DNA from: Kingdonia uniflora
Taxonomy: Eukaryota; Streptophyta; Magnoliopsida; Ranunculales; Circaeasteraceae
Reading direction: 5' to 3'
NCBI GenBank assembly: GCA_014058105.1
Contig: JACGCM010000012.1
Coordinates: 620,001-684,000, forward strand
Length of the DNA stretch: 64,000 bases
Position 1 is the stretch's first letter. Every line of letters begins with the position of its first letter. Below the pieces are notes generated by a model. The model did no database searches, was not told where the DNA came from, and saw only the letters and a program-made list of their open reading frames with translations. Below, piece after piece: positions 45,093 to 56,359 of the stretch. The translations under genes were made by a program, and so were the position numbers.

Positions 45093-45475
45093 TGTTAAAA
45101 ATAATTAGGGTTCTAGAAGATCGAATACATATTGGATGACGACTGCTGATTTGGTCTTGTTGGGGAGTTTTTGGGACTCAATCTAGTGAAATACGAAACA
45201 TGGCTGTTGATTTTTAATGATTAGGTTTACCCTCTATGTATATATTGATGCATTTAACTTGCAATGCTCAACAAGGTGATATGATATTCTTTTACATATT
45301 TGGTTGAATGAAAACTTTATCGTAATTATTCATGTTTTGTCCCGTGGTGGTGTGGGCATTCCGAATAGCAAGGAGTGTCATTCATTAGTTTTTGTGGTAA
45401 ATAATTGGAATCGTCTTTGACGGTGTGGTACAAATGTACTCGCATGATGGTCAAGGAATGCGCAGGAAGGTTTGT
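44600..45475. repeat. Duplicated PIMT upstream region; Helitron-free site
   Basis: This segment aligns with 12545-13420 (PIMT 5' end, leader and upstream DNA) and continues without a break into the homologue of 39224-39410. The junction at 45293-45302, TTTACATATTTGGTTGAATG, is therefore the site before Helitron insertion. Similarity ends at about 45472, where element D begins. Confidence 0.85.
44646..44775 (-). repeat. 66-bp tandem duplication in the PIMT pseudogene
   Basis: Two copies of CACTAAATTAGGAAAA... followed by GGATTGAGT and ACATCTAAAGCATGC lie 66 bases apart. They span the exon 2/intron 2 border, so the donor site and exon end occur twice. The real gene at 12590-12655 has one copy. 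Confidence 0.8.
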
Positions 45476-45754
45476 ATGCCAATCTCATCTAGCTTCCATT
45501 AATCCACAATCGAATTATAGATTATCCTAATCGAAGAATTAGTGCAAAGAACATAATTTGGTGGGTAACCAAAGAAAGATCATCAATTGCACAAAATTAA
45601 TTATAATGAATTTGTCTCTTGATTTCTCTCTAGATCTCTAGATCCCTTTTTATATTGTCTAGCCTTACCCTCTTCAAGGTTACAAGTTTTTTAGTTACAT
45701 CATAGGACAAAAATGATCAAACGACCTAAAACTGTGATAAGTTGCGCCTCTCTT

Positions 45755-45945
45755 CGAACATAACACTCAGAACTGAATGTATTCAAATAGACTTATCAAA
45801 ACTAGGCTTATTCGAATAGACTAAAGGGTCTATTCGAATAGGTTACTTAGAGCCTCTATTCGAATAAAACATTTCTCTATTCGAACGAAAGACACATAAC
45901 TTGTTATGTTCGAATAGAATAAATGTCTATTCGAATAGACTTTAC
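45755..45945. repeat. Cluster of TTCGAA palindromes
   Basis: TTCGAA occurs seven times in under 200 bases, mostly as CTATTCGAATAG or TATTCGAATA, at spacings of about 18 to 45 bases. It lies at the 3' end of element D, in its probable LTR or 3' leader. It may be a regulatory array, as in repeated enhancer boxes of plant LTRs; this is inference. Confidence 0.7.
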
Positions 45946-46199
45946 ATTTTGTTTATTTCTAAGGGGATTAATGTCTAAATCCTCATGGGTCATGATTTCT
46001 TTCTTTCAGAGCCTTGAGCTCCTACTCAGGCTAGAACTGGAGATGAGGGAAAGTGGTCATGCCCATTTCCCTATTGTAATACATCAATTTATTGGGTAGC
46101 TGACATTTCTTCCCAACTCTGAACGACTTGATACTTCCCGCTCTTGTAGCATGAACCTTCATCTCTAGAATACTATCATCTTACAATGGATTTTCTCTT

Positions 46200-47450
46200 T
46201 CCATCCATAAGTCAATAACTGGCGATAGACGAGTATCAATTGTAAAGTCTTTATCTAAAAGAAACGGCTAAAAAACCCTCAAATGCTCGACATTAATCAC
46301 CGAATACGTCTTCATAAAAGGTGGCAAATCCAATTGTAATGCATTGTCACCAATCTTCTTGAGTATCATAAACGGACCATAACAAATAGGCTTGAGCTTC
46401 TTAGCTTCTCCATTTAGTCGTTCTTTAACCAAATGCAACCAAATTAGGTCGCTCTCCTAAAAACTATACTCAACCTGATACTTGTCATGTTAGGCCTTAT
46501 ACTTTGCTTGAGTCTTCTTCAACTATACTTCATCCACCTCAGGAACCTTGCTTATCTTTTCAATAAAACGTTGAGCTTTAACTTGTTCCTCTTCCTTCTT
46601 CTTTAACACCGTCTTGTCACCAAGACTAAAAACCATATTAAAGGGGCTATGAGGCAAGTGCCCAAGATAAACATCAAATACAAACTTCAAAGTGGAACCA
46701 TGAATCGCCCGGTTAAAAACAAACTGTAGTAACGGTCAACTCTCATCCCAAGTGTTAGGATGCTTAGAAAGGAATCCCTGTAATAAGTAAACCAAAGTGC
46801 GATTAATTACCTCTATTTGCCCGACAGTCTGTGGATGAAATACGATAGTTTTCTTCAACTTAGTATCCATCATCCCCTATAACGACCTCCAGAAATCCTC
46901 CAAAAAGTGGCTATCTCTATCAGAAATTATGGATGAATGGAGCCTACAATATCTCCAAATGAATCTGAAAAATAATCGTGTTGCTCCTTCCCTAGCATAG
47001 AAAAAGAACTATCATCTTGTTGAATCGATCTACCATCACAAATATATAATTATTCTTACACTTGGTCATTGGAAAACTACCTATAAAATCCATTGAAATG
47101 CTCTCCCAAGATCGGCTTGGTACTGGTAATGGTAAGTACAATCCCAACTTCCAATTAAAAGGCTTCGATGTGTTGCAAAGAACACAACCATGAACCACAC
47201 GAGTAACATCCACCTACATCTTTAGCTAATATACATAACGTCACAAATTCAAAAGAGTCTTTTAAACCCCAAAATGTCCTGCCACCTGGGAACAATGTGT
47301 CTCTCTAATCCAATACAAACGGTCTCCACCCTTAGGAATAAATAGTAAACTTCTTCTGTAAATCAAACCATCCTTCAATTCATACTCATATGTCTTACCT
47401 TGCAATAACTTCTGGTGAATCATACTGAGTTCCTTGTCATCTTCATACCC
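46200..47450 (-). pseudogene. Element D integrase and C-terminal region
   Basis: The zinc-binding start GDRLYWIRETHCSQVAGHFG precedes VVHGCVLCNTSKPFNWKLGL and LPVPSRSWESISMDFIGSFP, which carries the first catalytic Asp, then FVMVDRFNKMIV. Further on are remnants of the GAKKLKPICYGPFMILKKIG type near 46400, which in relatives ends the integrase. Many stops. No chromodomain could be identified in what remains. Confidence 0.75.
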
Positions 47451-47459
47451 TGTAACATA

Positions 47460-48900
47460 CTTAGATGGAATAATAGGTTGTATCTATATAGCTACCAACA
47501 AAGTGGAAATAGTTGGTAATGGGGGTTGAGATAACATGTCAGCCATTTTGTTATCCACTCCCTTCTTATACTTGATAATCAAGGGTAAATTGTTATAGAA
47601 AAGACATTCACTTTATATGTCTTGCCTGCTATAGCTTGGACCTTGCATATAAGAACTGTAACGGTTTGTGATCAGAATATACTACAACCTCCTTCCCCAA
47701 TAAGTAACTCTGTCATTGCTTCAATAATTAATATAATATGTAAAAATCCTTATTACAGGTAGGATAGCTATGTACTGCTCCTATAAACATCTCAGAATGG
47801 TAGGTAACCAACTTCTCATCCTACAATAAAATTACCCCTAATGCATAGTGTAATGCATATGTTTTGACCTCAAAAGGACGTTTTAAATTCAGCAACACTA
47901 ATACTGGTTCATTTGTAATCTTCCACTTAAGTAACTAAAAGGTCTTCTCATGGTGATCTTCCCACATTAACTTTAAACTGGCCTTTGTCAAGGACTGTAA
48001 AGGTGTTTCAATCTATAAAAAAATGTCGAATAAACTTCTGTAAATACTTACAAGAACCAATAAACCTTTTCACTTCTGTTACTGTACGGGTTCTAAGCCA
48101 ATTAGTAATAATTGAGACCTTCTCTGGATCTACCTTAAGTTTACCTCCACTGACAATGAATCCTAAGTACACTAGGTCCTTCTTCCCAAACTCGCACTTT
48201 TTCCTATTGAGAAAGAGTTGTTGTGATCTCAATACTTTTAATACTTTGCGTATATGCACGAGGTGTTCATCCCATGCCTAAATATATATCAAGATATCAT
48301 CTAAATACACTAGCACAAAATCATCAATAAAAAAACACACAAAGTACCTTATTCATCAACTGCATAAATATCGCTGGAGCGTTGCATAACCCAAAATGTA
48401 TCACCAACCACTCGAAAAGTCATTATTTGGTCTTAAAAGCCGTCTTCCATGTAACTTCTTCAAAAAATTTAACTTGATGGTAACCCGACTTAAGATCCAG
48501 TTTGGTAAAAAATCGAGTCTTCTATAATTCATCTAAAAGATCATCAATCTGTGGAAGCAGATAACGATTCTTCACTATAATCTTGTTTAACACCTGATAA
48601 TCCACTCACATTCTCCAAGGCCCATTCTTCTTCAGCACCAATAACACCTGTGAACCACAAGGTATGCAACTTAGATTAATAACCCCTTGCTCTAGGAGCT
48701 CTTGTACTTATTTCTTGATCTTCTCAGATTTGGTTAAAAAAGTTTGATACAACCCAATGTTGTGTAGTGGCTCACCATTTAGTAATGTGATATCATGCTC
48801 TACATCCCTTTTATTCCCAAAAATAAATCTTTATACTCCTCTTGTAACTTCCCAATTTTGGTTTGTTACTTAGGAAACATTGCCATAGTAGACAATACTT
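47460..48900 (-). pseudogene. Element D reverse transcriptase and RNase H
   Basis: The best stretch is 48259-48008 (RKVLKVLRSQQLFLNRKKCE, then LVYLGFIVSGGKLKVDPEKV). Just before it is VLVYLDDILIYI, the catalytic motif, near 48300. The fingers region (YQVLNKIIVKNRYLLPQIDD-like) is visible at 48530-48600. RNase H follows toward 47500 with KKGVDNKMADMLS. Frameshifts and stops are frequent. Confidence 0.78.
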
Positions 48901-49520
48901 TAGCTAATAGATCCTCTTGAACCAGTCGTACCAAAACTAACACAAACTTGCCGCTCGCATTAACCAACCTTTTTACTTGAGTCACCGTTACTAAATTATT
49001 GGTGGTAACATGCTCCTTACAAGCATTGATATGAAACTCTTTTCCCTCCTTCGCAAGACGATACTTGCGTGGTTTACGGTAATGAATTACATCTCGGTCC
49101 TAAAGATAAAGGCTACCCAAGATAACTTGACACACATCTAATGGAACCACCTCACACGTCACCTCGTCAATAAACTTTTCAGTATTCACAAACGTGAACG
49201 TATACTAGTTTGTGATCTTCAACTCCGCATATTTCTGAATCTAACCCAAACCATATGGCTTAGGATAAGCTGTAGTAACCAAACCCGCCATCTTTACTAA
49301 GGCCTCAGAAATTTATGTTTTTCAGACTACCCGGATCAATGATAGCCTCTGCTAAACTCTACTTTAGTTGAATACTAATATGAAGAACTTCTTTTCGACT
49401 CGCCTCCTCGGTAGCAAAATTTTGCTTAAACATAAGAGTAAGCTTAGGATTTAATTTATCTAAATTCTGAAGGTCAGCAGCCGTTTCGGCTTATGTACGT
49501 TTCAATATTGCCTTCCTAAT

Positions 49521-49980
49521 CCACCTCATCAATCTCTAACGGTAATTTCCTTCCCCAAATACCCCAACTATCATCTCCTTCCCAAATTTAATTTTTCTAA
49601 GTTTTGGTGTTGGTCATCTCCTTCCCCCAATACTTCCATTAAAGCTCTCTTTCTCTTTCTTTCTCTTTTTATCTCATTTTTGAGTTTTGGTGTTGGTTTT
49701 TCTCTGTCTATGGGAGGTAGAGGTGTTGGTGGTGGTGATGTGAAAGTAAAATCTCTTTATATCTCTCTGTCTCTCATTAATCAGGTATTTTATATAAATT
49801 TTAAGAAATTACCATTAAAGCTTAAAGGTAAGAAATGGGGACTAAAGATAAATTACAGGGAAATAAATTGGGACTAAAGACTAACTTATTGATGATTTAT
49901 GATTTTTGTATTAGGATGATTTGTGTCTTATCTATGTTCAAGCTTTTCATGGTATTGAGGATTGTTTATAGTTATATAGT
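49521..49980. other. Spacer, CT-rich, nothing recognised
   Basis: Two similar segments, CTAAGTTTTGGTGTTGGTCAT and TGAGTTTTGGTGTTGGTTTT, occur 85 bases apart. A glycine-rich start, MGGRGVGGGDVKV, follows at 49710 but leads nowhere. No gene supported. Confidence 0.35.
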
Positions 49981-50466
49981 ATGTGTAAGAAACAAAATTG
50001 CAGTAGAATAATGCAATTCTATATTTCTAAATCAAAAGAGAACCTTGGTAGAAAGTACTTAAAATGCCAATTCCCTACCTATAGTACTTTCTAATGGTTG
50101 AGTGAGGCCATTGGACAATTTTTAAATTCACCAAATATGAGTAGCCCCTCTTTCAAAGGTGGTTACTTTAGTTGTGATGAAATTAGTCATTGGTGAAGAA
50201 AATATCCTTTGAGGACTGTAGTTTGCCCTAAAGGTGGTTGTGATGTCACGAAATTGTGTAAATCTACTACTCAGAGAAGCAAGGGTAAAAAAATTTTAAT
50301 TTATAAAAATGTTGAATGTAAGCACTTTATGTGTCTAAAGGACTATATGCATGAAGAAGGAAAAAGGAATACAGAATTTGAGACTAATTTGAATGTGAAG
50401 GTGAGTGTGACTATGGGATTTAATGAATTTTGCAAAGAGTTTCATGGGAAATCTTCAATGGGATGA
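49981..50466 (+). pseudogene. GRF-type zinc-finger fragment and following frame
   Basis: The plus strand reads MCKKQNCSRIMQFYISKSKE, NLGRKYLKCQF and a W-containing end, the pattern of a GRF zinc finger (Cys, NPGR-like NLGR, Cys). A stop breaks it near 50095. An open frame at 50209-50466 follows, with VCPKGGCDVTKLCKSTTQ and YKNVECKHFMCLKDYMHEEG, cysteine-bearing and basic, family unknown. GRF fingers often occur in plant transposon-linked genes; with the MULE pieces to the right this suggests one decayed element (inference). Confidence 0.5.
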
Positions 50467-50863
50467 GATTGGGAGTGTAGTAGTTATTATGTGAGATGAT
50501 TTAAATGCTATTGTACCTTGTTTACCATATTAATTAAAATATTCTATTATTTTTGGCCCTTATTTTTGAAGTTTCTTTTGATACAAGTTATGTATAATTC
50601 TTCTTATATAAGTTTGTTATGTTTATAATCTTAGTCATTAGCGATCCTGTGTGCACACTCTGTACATACTTAACATAACCCCAAATCTTCCCCCTAACCA
50701 TTACTCCCCCCAACTACTAATATTGGGAAACTTGAACATTTAGTGTTAATTCTCTTTTCAAGATCCCCTTAAATGCATTTTCTTTACAAAACCAAGACTT
50801 TCCCCATACCTTCTTCAAAACCACAAGCATTTCTTATCTTCTATTATCTTCAAAACCTTAAAA

Positions 50864-51184
50864 ATGCATCTTTTCTCTACAATTGGGAGTGACTCTTCTT
50901 CTGAAGAAGAGTACATTGGATTTGTTGTATGTTATGAATCATCCTCCAATTGTGAGGCTATCTGGATGGAAGACTTATCCATTGAGGAGAGGGAGCTGAT
51001 ACTGTGGGAGTATGGGTGGACAAATAGTGCAGAAGGGGTTGAGTACTGTGATGAAGAATCTGATGAAGAAATAGACGAAGAAGAAGAAGAGACAGATGAG
51101 GAAGAAGAAGAGATAGAAGAAAATAGAGTAGAAGAGAAAGAAGAAGGTTTTGTTTGTGTCTGTGGGTATTACTTTTTGTTGTAG
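50864..51184 (+). CDS. Acidic hypothetical protein, 106 residues
   Basis: An open frame starts MHLFSTIGSDSSSEEEYIGF, continues with DLSIEERELILWEYGW and ends in an almost pure Asp/Glu stretch (from about residue 60 to 95) and VCVCGYYFLL. The leader before the ATG is free of upstream ATGs for about 60 bases, and an AATGAAA-type signal lies at 51320. No family recognised. The long GAAGAA run makes chance openness likely, but the N-terminal half has non-repetitive sequence. Possibly an accessory ORF of the adjacent MULE remnant. Confidence 0.35.
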   Translation: MHLFSTIGSDSSSEEEYIGFVVCYESSSNCEAIWMEDLSIEERELILWEYGWTNSAEGVEYCDEESDEEIDEEEEETDEEEEEIEENRVEEKEEGFVCVCGYYFLL

Positions 51185-51445
51185 GTTCTCTTTTTGGGAT
51201 GTGGTGATGTTTATGCTTTTTGTTTGGGATCCTAAATTTTTGTTTTGTTTTGTGGCACCCTTGGTATTTTTCCCTATTTCCTTTATGTTTTTGTATTGTG
51301 GTAATTTTTTTGTGAATCAATGAAACTGTAATTTCCTTTCTGTCTAACATCTTATATATATTAGTGTCTATAAGTTCAAAAAATAATAAAAACTGGAGAG
51401 AGAAAGAAAAAAAGAAGAAAAAAAATACAGTGTAATTACTAGGTT

Positions 51446-51865
51446 GAGTACCTACACATTTTAGACCGTGTAGCTTCCAGTTTGCGTAGCTTCTAGTTGA
51501 ACCATTCTAAAGTTGCCTTCTGTATATACCAGTATGAGTACCTGCACATTTCAGACCTGTGTAGCTTCCAGTTGGACCATATTAACATCAGTTTGAGTAG
51601 CCTTCTGTTTATACCAGTATGAGTACCTACACATTTCAGACCTATGTAGCTTCCAATTGGACCATACTAACATCAGTTTGAGTAGTCTTCCGTACATACC
51701 CGTGTGAGTACCTACACATTTTAGACCTATAAATTTACAGTCTAATAAATATAAGAACAACAACAAACAACAAGCACAAAGATGTAATAGAGTACCTGCA
51801 CAAATATAAGACCTGAAAATTTGTAGTCTAACAAATAGACAAACAACAGCAAACAATAAACATTT
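51446..51865. repeat. Tandem repeat, five units of 84-90 bp
   Basis: Units begin with GAGTACCT at 51446, 51536, 51621, 51706 and 51790. The first three share ACACATTT, AGACC and TGTAGCTTCCAGTT segments. The last two share a different second half (TACAGTCTAA or TGTAGTCTAA, then AACAAC runs). It adjoins the C-terminal end of the MULE fragment and may be its subterminal array. Confidence 0.8.
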
Positions 51866-51989
51866 ATGAAAAAAATTATAAAAACATTTGGCATTAAGTT
51901 ACAAAATATACTTGTTAACATGCAGTCAAAATACTGATATTAAAATTGTGATAACTAGATCATTACATAGCCAAACAAAGTTAAATCAC

Positions 51990-53420
51990 CAAATTAAGTT
52001 ATACCTTCCAATTCCTGCCTGGAGATTGAAAGGCTTTCTTGTAAGGATTAGAGCTTGGGGCCTGAGCTTGCTGCGTTGATGCCCTAATTTGCATTGGGAT
52101 TTGAGCTTGCCATGTTGATATCCTAGTTTTCCTTTGAGTTTGAGTAGCTTGAGACTTCCTTTGGGCTTGACTTGCTTGACTTTGCATTGGGGCTTGAGTA
52201 GCTTGAGACTGTCTTTGGGCTTGACTTGCTCTAGTTTACCTTGGGGCTTTAGTAGCTTGAGACTGCCTTTGGGATTAACTTGATTGACTTTACCTTGGGG
52301 ATTCAGTTGCTTGAGTTTGCCTCGATTAAGTTTCCCTTGGGGCTTGAACTTGCTGTATTGATACCCTAGTTTACCTTGAGGCTTGACTTGCTTAAGTTGG
52401 CCTTGGGGCTTCAGTAGCTTGTATTTGCCTTGCACCCCTAATAGATCGCCCACCACCACCACCTATACCACCACTTCCCCCCCTCATATTTGGTATTATA
52501 GGTGGTAAGCTAACACTGCTTATATGTCTTGCCATCCTAACATTTGTATCTACCCTCTTAGGTGCTCTTGCAACTCTTTGCCTCAGTGTTGTTGGTGCAC
52601 CCTTATAAGCTTTCTTGTTGTGACCATAGCCCCCACATTTTCATTATCTCTTTTGCCTCTTTTCTTCATATGGATAAGGGATTCTTTATTTTCAAGGTCT
52701 CCCAGCTCCTCTCACCAATGGGGGAGGTAGAAAATGGTTTTCTTGGTTTGTAGGTTGCATATAATACAAAATAAGCATACATATGAAATAAAGATTCATA
52801 TACATATGTGTTCAAATACAAGCCTTCTCCCATTATGATCCATCAACTACAGGATATATGGCATTTTTATATGTTTGGACATATAAAACAACTTTGTGAA
52901 AATAAGAAACATAACTGTTAGCCAATGAACTTTTCTACTGGTTATTTTGAAGATCTTTACTACATTTGGCTAAACTGCTAGGGTTAGCCAATAAGACTTA
53001 TCTCATAAAATAAAATTATAGAATATAACCCTCATCATATGATCCAACTATCCTCTCCATGTATATAGTCCAAGCATTTCATGAAGTATTATATAAAATA
53101 TCAGCACAATACCTTCTTGAAATCAGCTCCTTCACACCTACTGGTCTAGTGATTCTCACAGCCCTAATTATTTCTTCAACTTCATTTTCCACCCACTGGG
53201 TATTTATATTTTTGTTAGATTGGCATCTCTTGCAAGGACATGTGTGAATGAGATTACTACTTTCCCTCAGACTAAAAAGGGTACCATCTGGTTAACCCTA
53301 GCATAGAACATCCGTTGACAGTTGAATGTTTTAGCCTCAGTACAAAAGTATCTTACCCTCATATAGTTATTCTTTTTTTGTTAGAATTAGTGCTTGTTCA
53401 TAATGGTCCATTGCCTTAAA
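51990..53420 (-). pseudogene. MULE (MuDR-type) transposase pieces
   Basis: On the minus strand, 53260-52960 reads the N-terminal part (NINTQWVENEVEEIIRAVRI, VKELISRRYCADIL, then AWTIYMERIVGSYDEGY), as found before the MULE transposase domain. A trace of the VDG core start is near 52850. Then, at 52640-52560, comes the C-terminal knuckle KCGGYGHNKKAYKGAPTTLR, whose first and last Cys are lost, followed by a glycine-rich and a Gln/Ala-rich tail. The catalytic core and SWIM finger are missing. A dead, internally deleted copy. Confidence 0.6.
52070..52440. repeat. Minisatellite in the MULE tail
   Basis: Repeats of the type GGGCTTGAGTAGCTTGAGACT and CCTTTGGGCTTGACTTGCTT alternate in units of about 24-30 bases. 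On the minus strand one frame gives a Ser-Gln-Ala-Thr-Gln-Ala-Pro-Arg pattern and another LKPQGK. Frame openness here follows from the repeat. Confidence 0.75.
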
Positions 53421-53429
53421 AAAAACTTT

Positions 53430-53952
53430 GTAAGCATCAACTGTGGGTCACTCCATGCCAATAACCATCTCGAACCCAGATGTAGTAGCATATTTCCGAG
53501 ATTCGATAAAGAGAAGCTAACAAAACTTAGTCAAAGATATTCCATCATTCGAAAAGATATCACATCTGTGACTACAAAGCTCGACCAGCTACAACATCCT
53601 TTATGCTTGGTCAAATAGAGCCGCTTCAAGGAGATCCACGATGTTCGTCCACTACCTGCCAAAATAGGAAACTGTTTTGTTTTTGTAACTACCTGTATCT
53701 ATTGTAAATATAGGCAAAGAATATGTTAATCCTATTCACAACTCTATGATTCAGACATTCTTACGTCTTTACTATTCAGCAATTGTAATAATTAACAACT
53801 AGTAGATTTTGCATCTAAATCCTTATCGAGGTCATGTCTTTCTCAGGTTTTACTGAGTTTTCACGTAAAATCTTGTGTGCTAAAGTTTATAGTTGTAAAA
53901 TTCCTTACTAAAGTATTGGTAAAGTAAACCTTCTGAAAAACACGCCATTACA
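53430..53952 (+). repeat. 5' LTR of element C (left limit uncertain)
   Basis: It ends CACGCCATTACA at 53952. It shares with the LTR of B the TGTATCTATTGTAAATATAG region (53691-53711), CTAGTAGATTTTG and CGAGGTCATG...TTTTCACGTAAAATCTTG. TGTAAGCATCAACTG near 53430 is a possible start, but a missing 5' flank repeat leaves this open. The primer-site region ATTAACACCGTCTGTGGGAA follows. Confidence 0.7.
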
Positions 53953-54009
53953 ATTAACACCGTCTGTGGGAAAACCATACTTTTTCTTAACTTTCTATGA
54001 TCCTAGACA

Positions 54010-55405
54010 GTCTGATGATAAATATGAATCTTAAAAGTACCTCCAGTACTCAGAGGAACCACAAAATTAACCTTATACCTACCTTTCCAGAAGCAGCTGA
54101 TCTACACAATGTTGTGGTCGAACTACAAAAGCAAATGGAGTCTGACCGAGTCTAGAGGCTTGAAGATCAGCGAATCCATGCCCAAGCCCTTCAAGTCGAG
54201 AGAGGCAAGAAGAGAAAAGCCCTGGTACAACAGAGCTAGACACATAAAAAAGAAGTTAAAAATTTGCGAAGATATTAAGGCCGACTCACCTTCTGTCAAA
54301 CGTCACCTCTCCATGCCCAAAGTGTTCATTGCTCCAAGGCAACCTAAAGTGGGAACCCGCTATGGGAGGAATGAGTTCAAACTTATTGATCTAGATTATG
54401 GAATCCAGATAAAGCTTCTCAACATTTTGGTCTCACATCCTCAGCATCGACTACCCAAGGAAGTCGACGCACACGTCACCAAACTCCACAACCACCGGTG
54501 AGGTGACCAGTGAGAGACAGGTTGAGACCTAAAGGGGAGGGTGACTTTGATCCTCAAGTTACAGCTGCACCAAATACTCTTCAGCAATTTATTACCTTGG
54601 ATGATCTGAACAATAGGATTCAAGCCATACATTCTGACAATCCAAGCCGAAGATCTGTTCTAGATATGATTGGGACAAACCCTATCTCTTCTCATCTTGG
54701 AATCATGCTGATTCCAGAGAATTTCCATATGCCAAAGTTTTATTAATATGTAGGCCTCACTGACCCTCTTACCCACGTCCGATACTTCAAACCAGCAGTT
54801 GGATTGTACTCCAAACTTGATCACATGCTATACAGATTATTTAACATGAGCCTTAAGGAAGAACCACTCAGATGGTTTCATACTATTCTCGAAGGCTCCA
54901 TTACCAATTTCAGCCAGTTGCAGCGGCTCTTTGAATTAAACTACGCTCATACTATGGAGCGAGAAATAATTGCTAATTTTTTATTTTTTTTGTGCAAGGT
55001 GCAAAAGAGACCTCAACAAGTTTTTACAAGCATTTCCTACAGGATACAAGGAAAATTGAGAACTCATATCCCAAAATTGTTGTTCTAGCATTTACCTTAG
55101 CACTCCACATCAATTCTAAAGTTCGAGAAGAACTTACCTTGCACAAACCCAAATAGTGACAGAAATGATCGATGTTTTTTATAACTACATCGAATTGAAG
55201 CGGTCTAAAAAGGATAAGATTAAAAGCTCCTCAGTCATTCATTTCAGCGAGGCATTTTCATCGCCACCTCTAAAGTCTGCAAGTAATGTGACTCACAAAC
55301 AGTGTGGGATGAATACCAATAATGTCAGGAAGAGAGACAGGAAACTAAATTGGCCCATCCATGTCTTTCTTCCTAGGACAACCATACTCCTTGCCATCTT
55401 GTAAA
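54010..55405 (+). pseudogene. Element C gag
   Basis: The N-terminal coiled coil (HNVVVELQKQMESDR) with stops leads to ASQHFGLTSSASTTQGS, TLQQFITLDDLNNRIQAIHS, the capsid part KLDHMLYRLFNMSLKEEPLR with WFHTILEGSITNF, FELNYAHTMEREIIANF, and MTEMIDVFYNYIELKRSKKD near 55160-55220. It is close to the B gag. A C-X2-H segment, PLCQYHNV, lies near 55465. Stops at several places. Confidence 0.85.
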
Positions 55406-55839
55406 TGATAAAGGGGGACAATTTGTTTTGAGAAGCACAGGCAATTCCTAATTTGCCTAACAAACCATTGTGTCAGTATCATAATGTGCTACGAGACTGA
55501 TAACTATTACTCTCTAATAGAGATATTTCATCGCATTCTACTCGCAGGAAGACTTCACGAGTATGTAGTCGACGTCCAAAAGTTCCTCGAAGAAGAAATT
55601 TGAAGAAAAGAGGTCGAACAAGAGCAAGGATTAGGCCAAGCTCGCCATCTTTACATGATTAAAATTGAGAAGGGAAAGAAGAAAAAGAAAGACGATAGGA
55701 TTACATCTTGCTCCAAGATGACATCATCAGATAAATTAGCTAAACTTCTACCCAGCTTCAGCAAAGCCAAACTTCCATATCACATTTCCTTTGAAGACTG
55801 CGGCACTAGCCATGCCAAGTATTCCATGGTGACCCACTG

Positions 55840-56270
55840 GTCATAATTCTCAAAGTAGGTCAGGACTACTTACACACACTTCTTGTCGATACAGGAAGTG
55901 CAGTAGACATTTTATTCAAGAGAGCCATCGATGTTCTGGGCATCCAGGATTTGGTCAAAGCTTTGACAATAGCCATTAAAGGGTTTAACTGTTCCAAAAA
56001 ATCTGCCTTGGGAGAAATCATACTGCCTCTTCAAGCAGGACCAGAGACCACTTTCGTTAAATTCATTGTCATAGATATTGAATCAAAATATTTGGGGATT
56101 CAAAGTCAAAATTGGCTATATTCTATTCAAGAAGTACCATCGACATATCATTTGGCCTTACAATTTCCAACAAATCATGGAGTATAAAATTAAAGGGAGT
56201 CAAGCTGTAGCACGTATGTGCAAAAACACCATCACAAACTCTTATGCAGTAAAATTCTTGAAGGCATAGC
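55840..56270 (+). pseudogene. Element C protease
   Basis: The active site LLVDTGSAVDILFKRA is at about 55885-55930, with D-T-G intact. ALGEIILPLQAGPETTFVKF and IVIDIESKYLGI follow, then VPSTYHLALQFPTNHGV and IKGSQAVARMCKNTI. Small indels shift the frame twice. The family protease cuts the Gag-Pol polyprotein. Confidence 0.82.
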
Positions 56271-56359
56271 AATTATAGCAGGAGCCACCTCCAACATTCT
56301 ATGAACATGACACGGAGGCAGTTGAATCCATCAAACTTGATGGGCCGAGATGAAATACC

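Larger units (their letters stand above)
45472..49520 (-). mobile_element. Gypsy element D, chromovirus-like, decayed
   Basis: The pol of a second gypsy lineage is spread along the minus strand: protease remnant (about 49340), reverse transcriptase (48900-48000), RNase H (47700-47500), integrase (47450-46200), then a non-coding 3' part down to about 45475. The sequence type (YLDDILIY polymerase motif, SMDFIGSFPMT integrase start) is that of chromoviruses and not of A to C. There is no gag and no recognised LTR at the right end. The left end abuts the PIMT-upstream duplication. Confidence 0.75.

Noticed and set aside
51986..52462. 158-residue KPQGK-repeat protein on the minus strand
   Set aside because: It is the alternative frame of a minisatellite; the MULE tail (zinc-knuckle frame) runs in a different frame with Gln/Ala-rich repeats.
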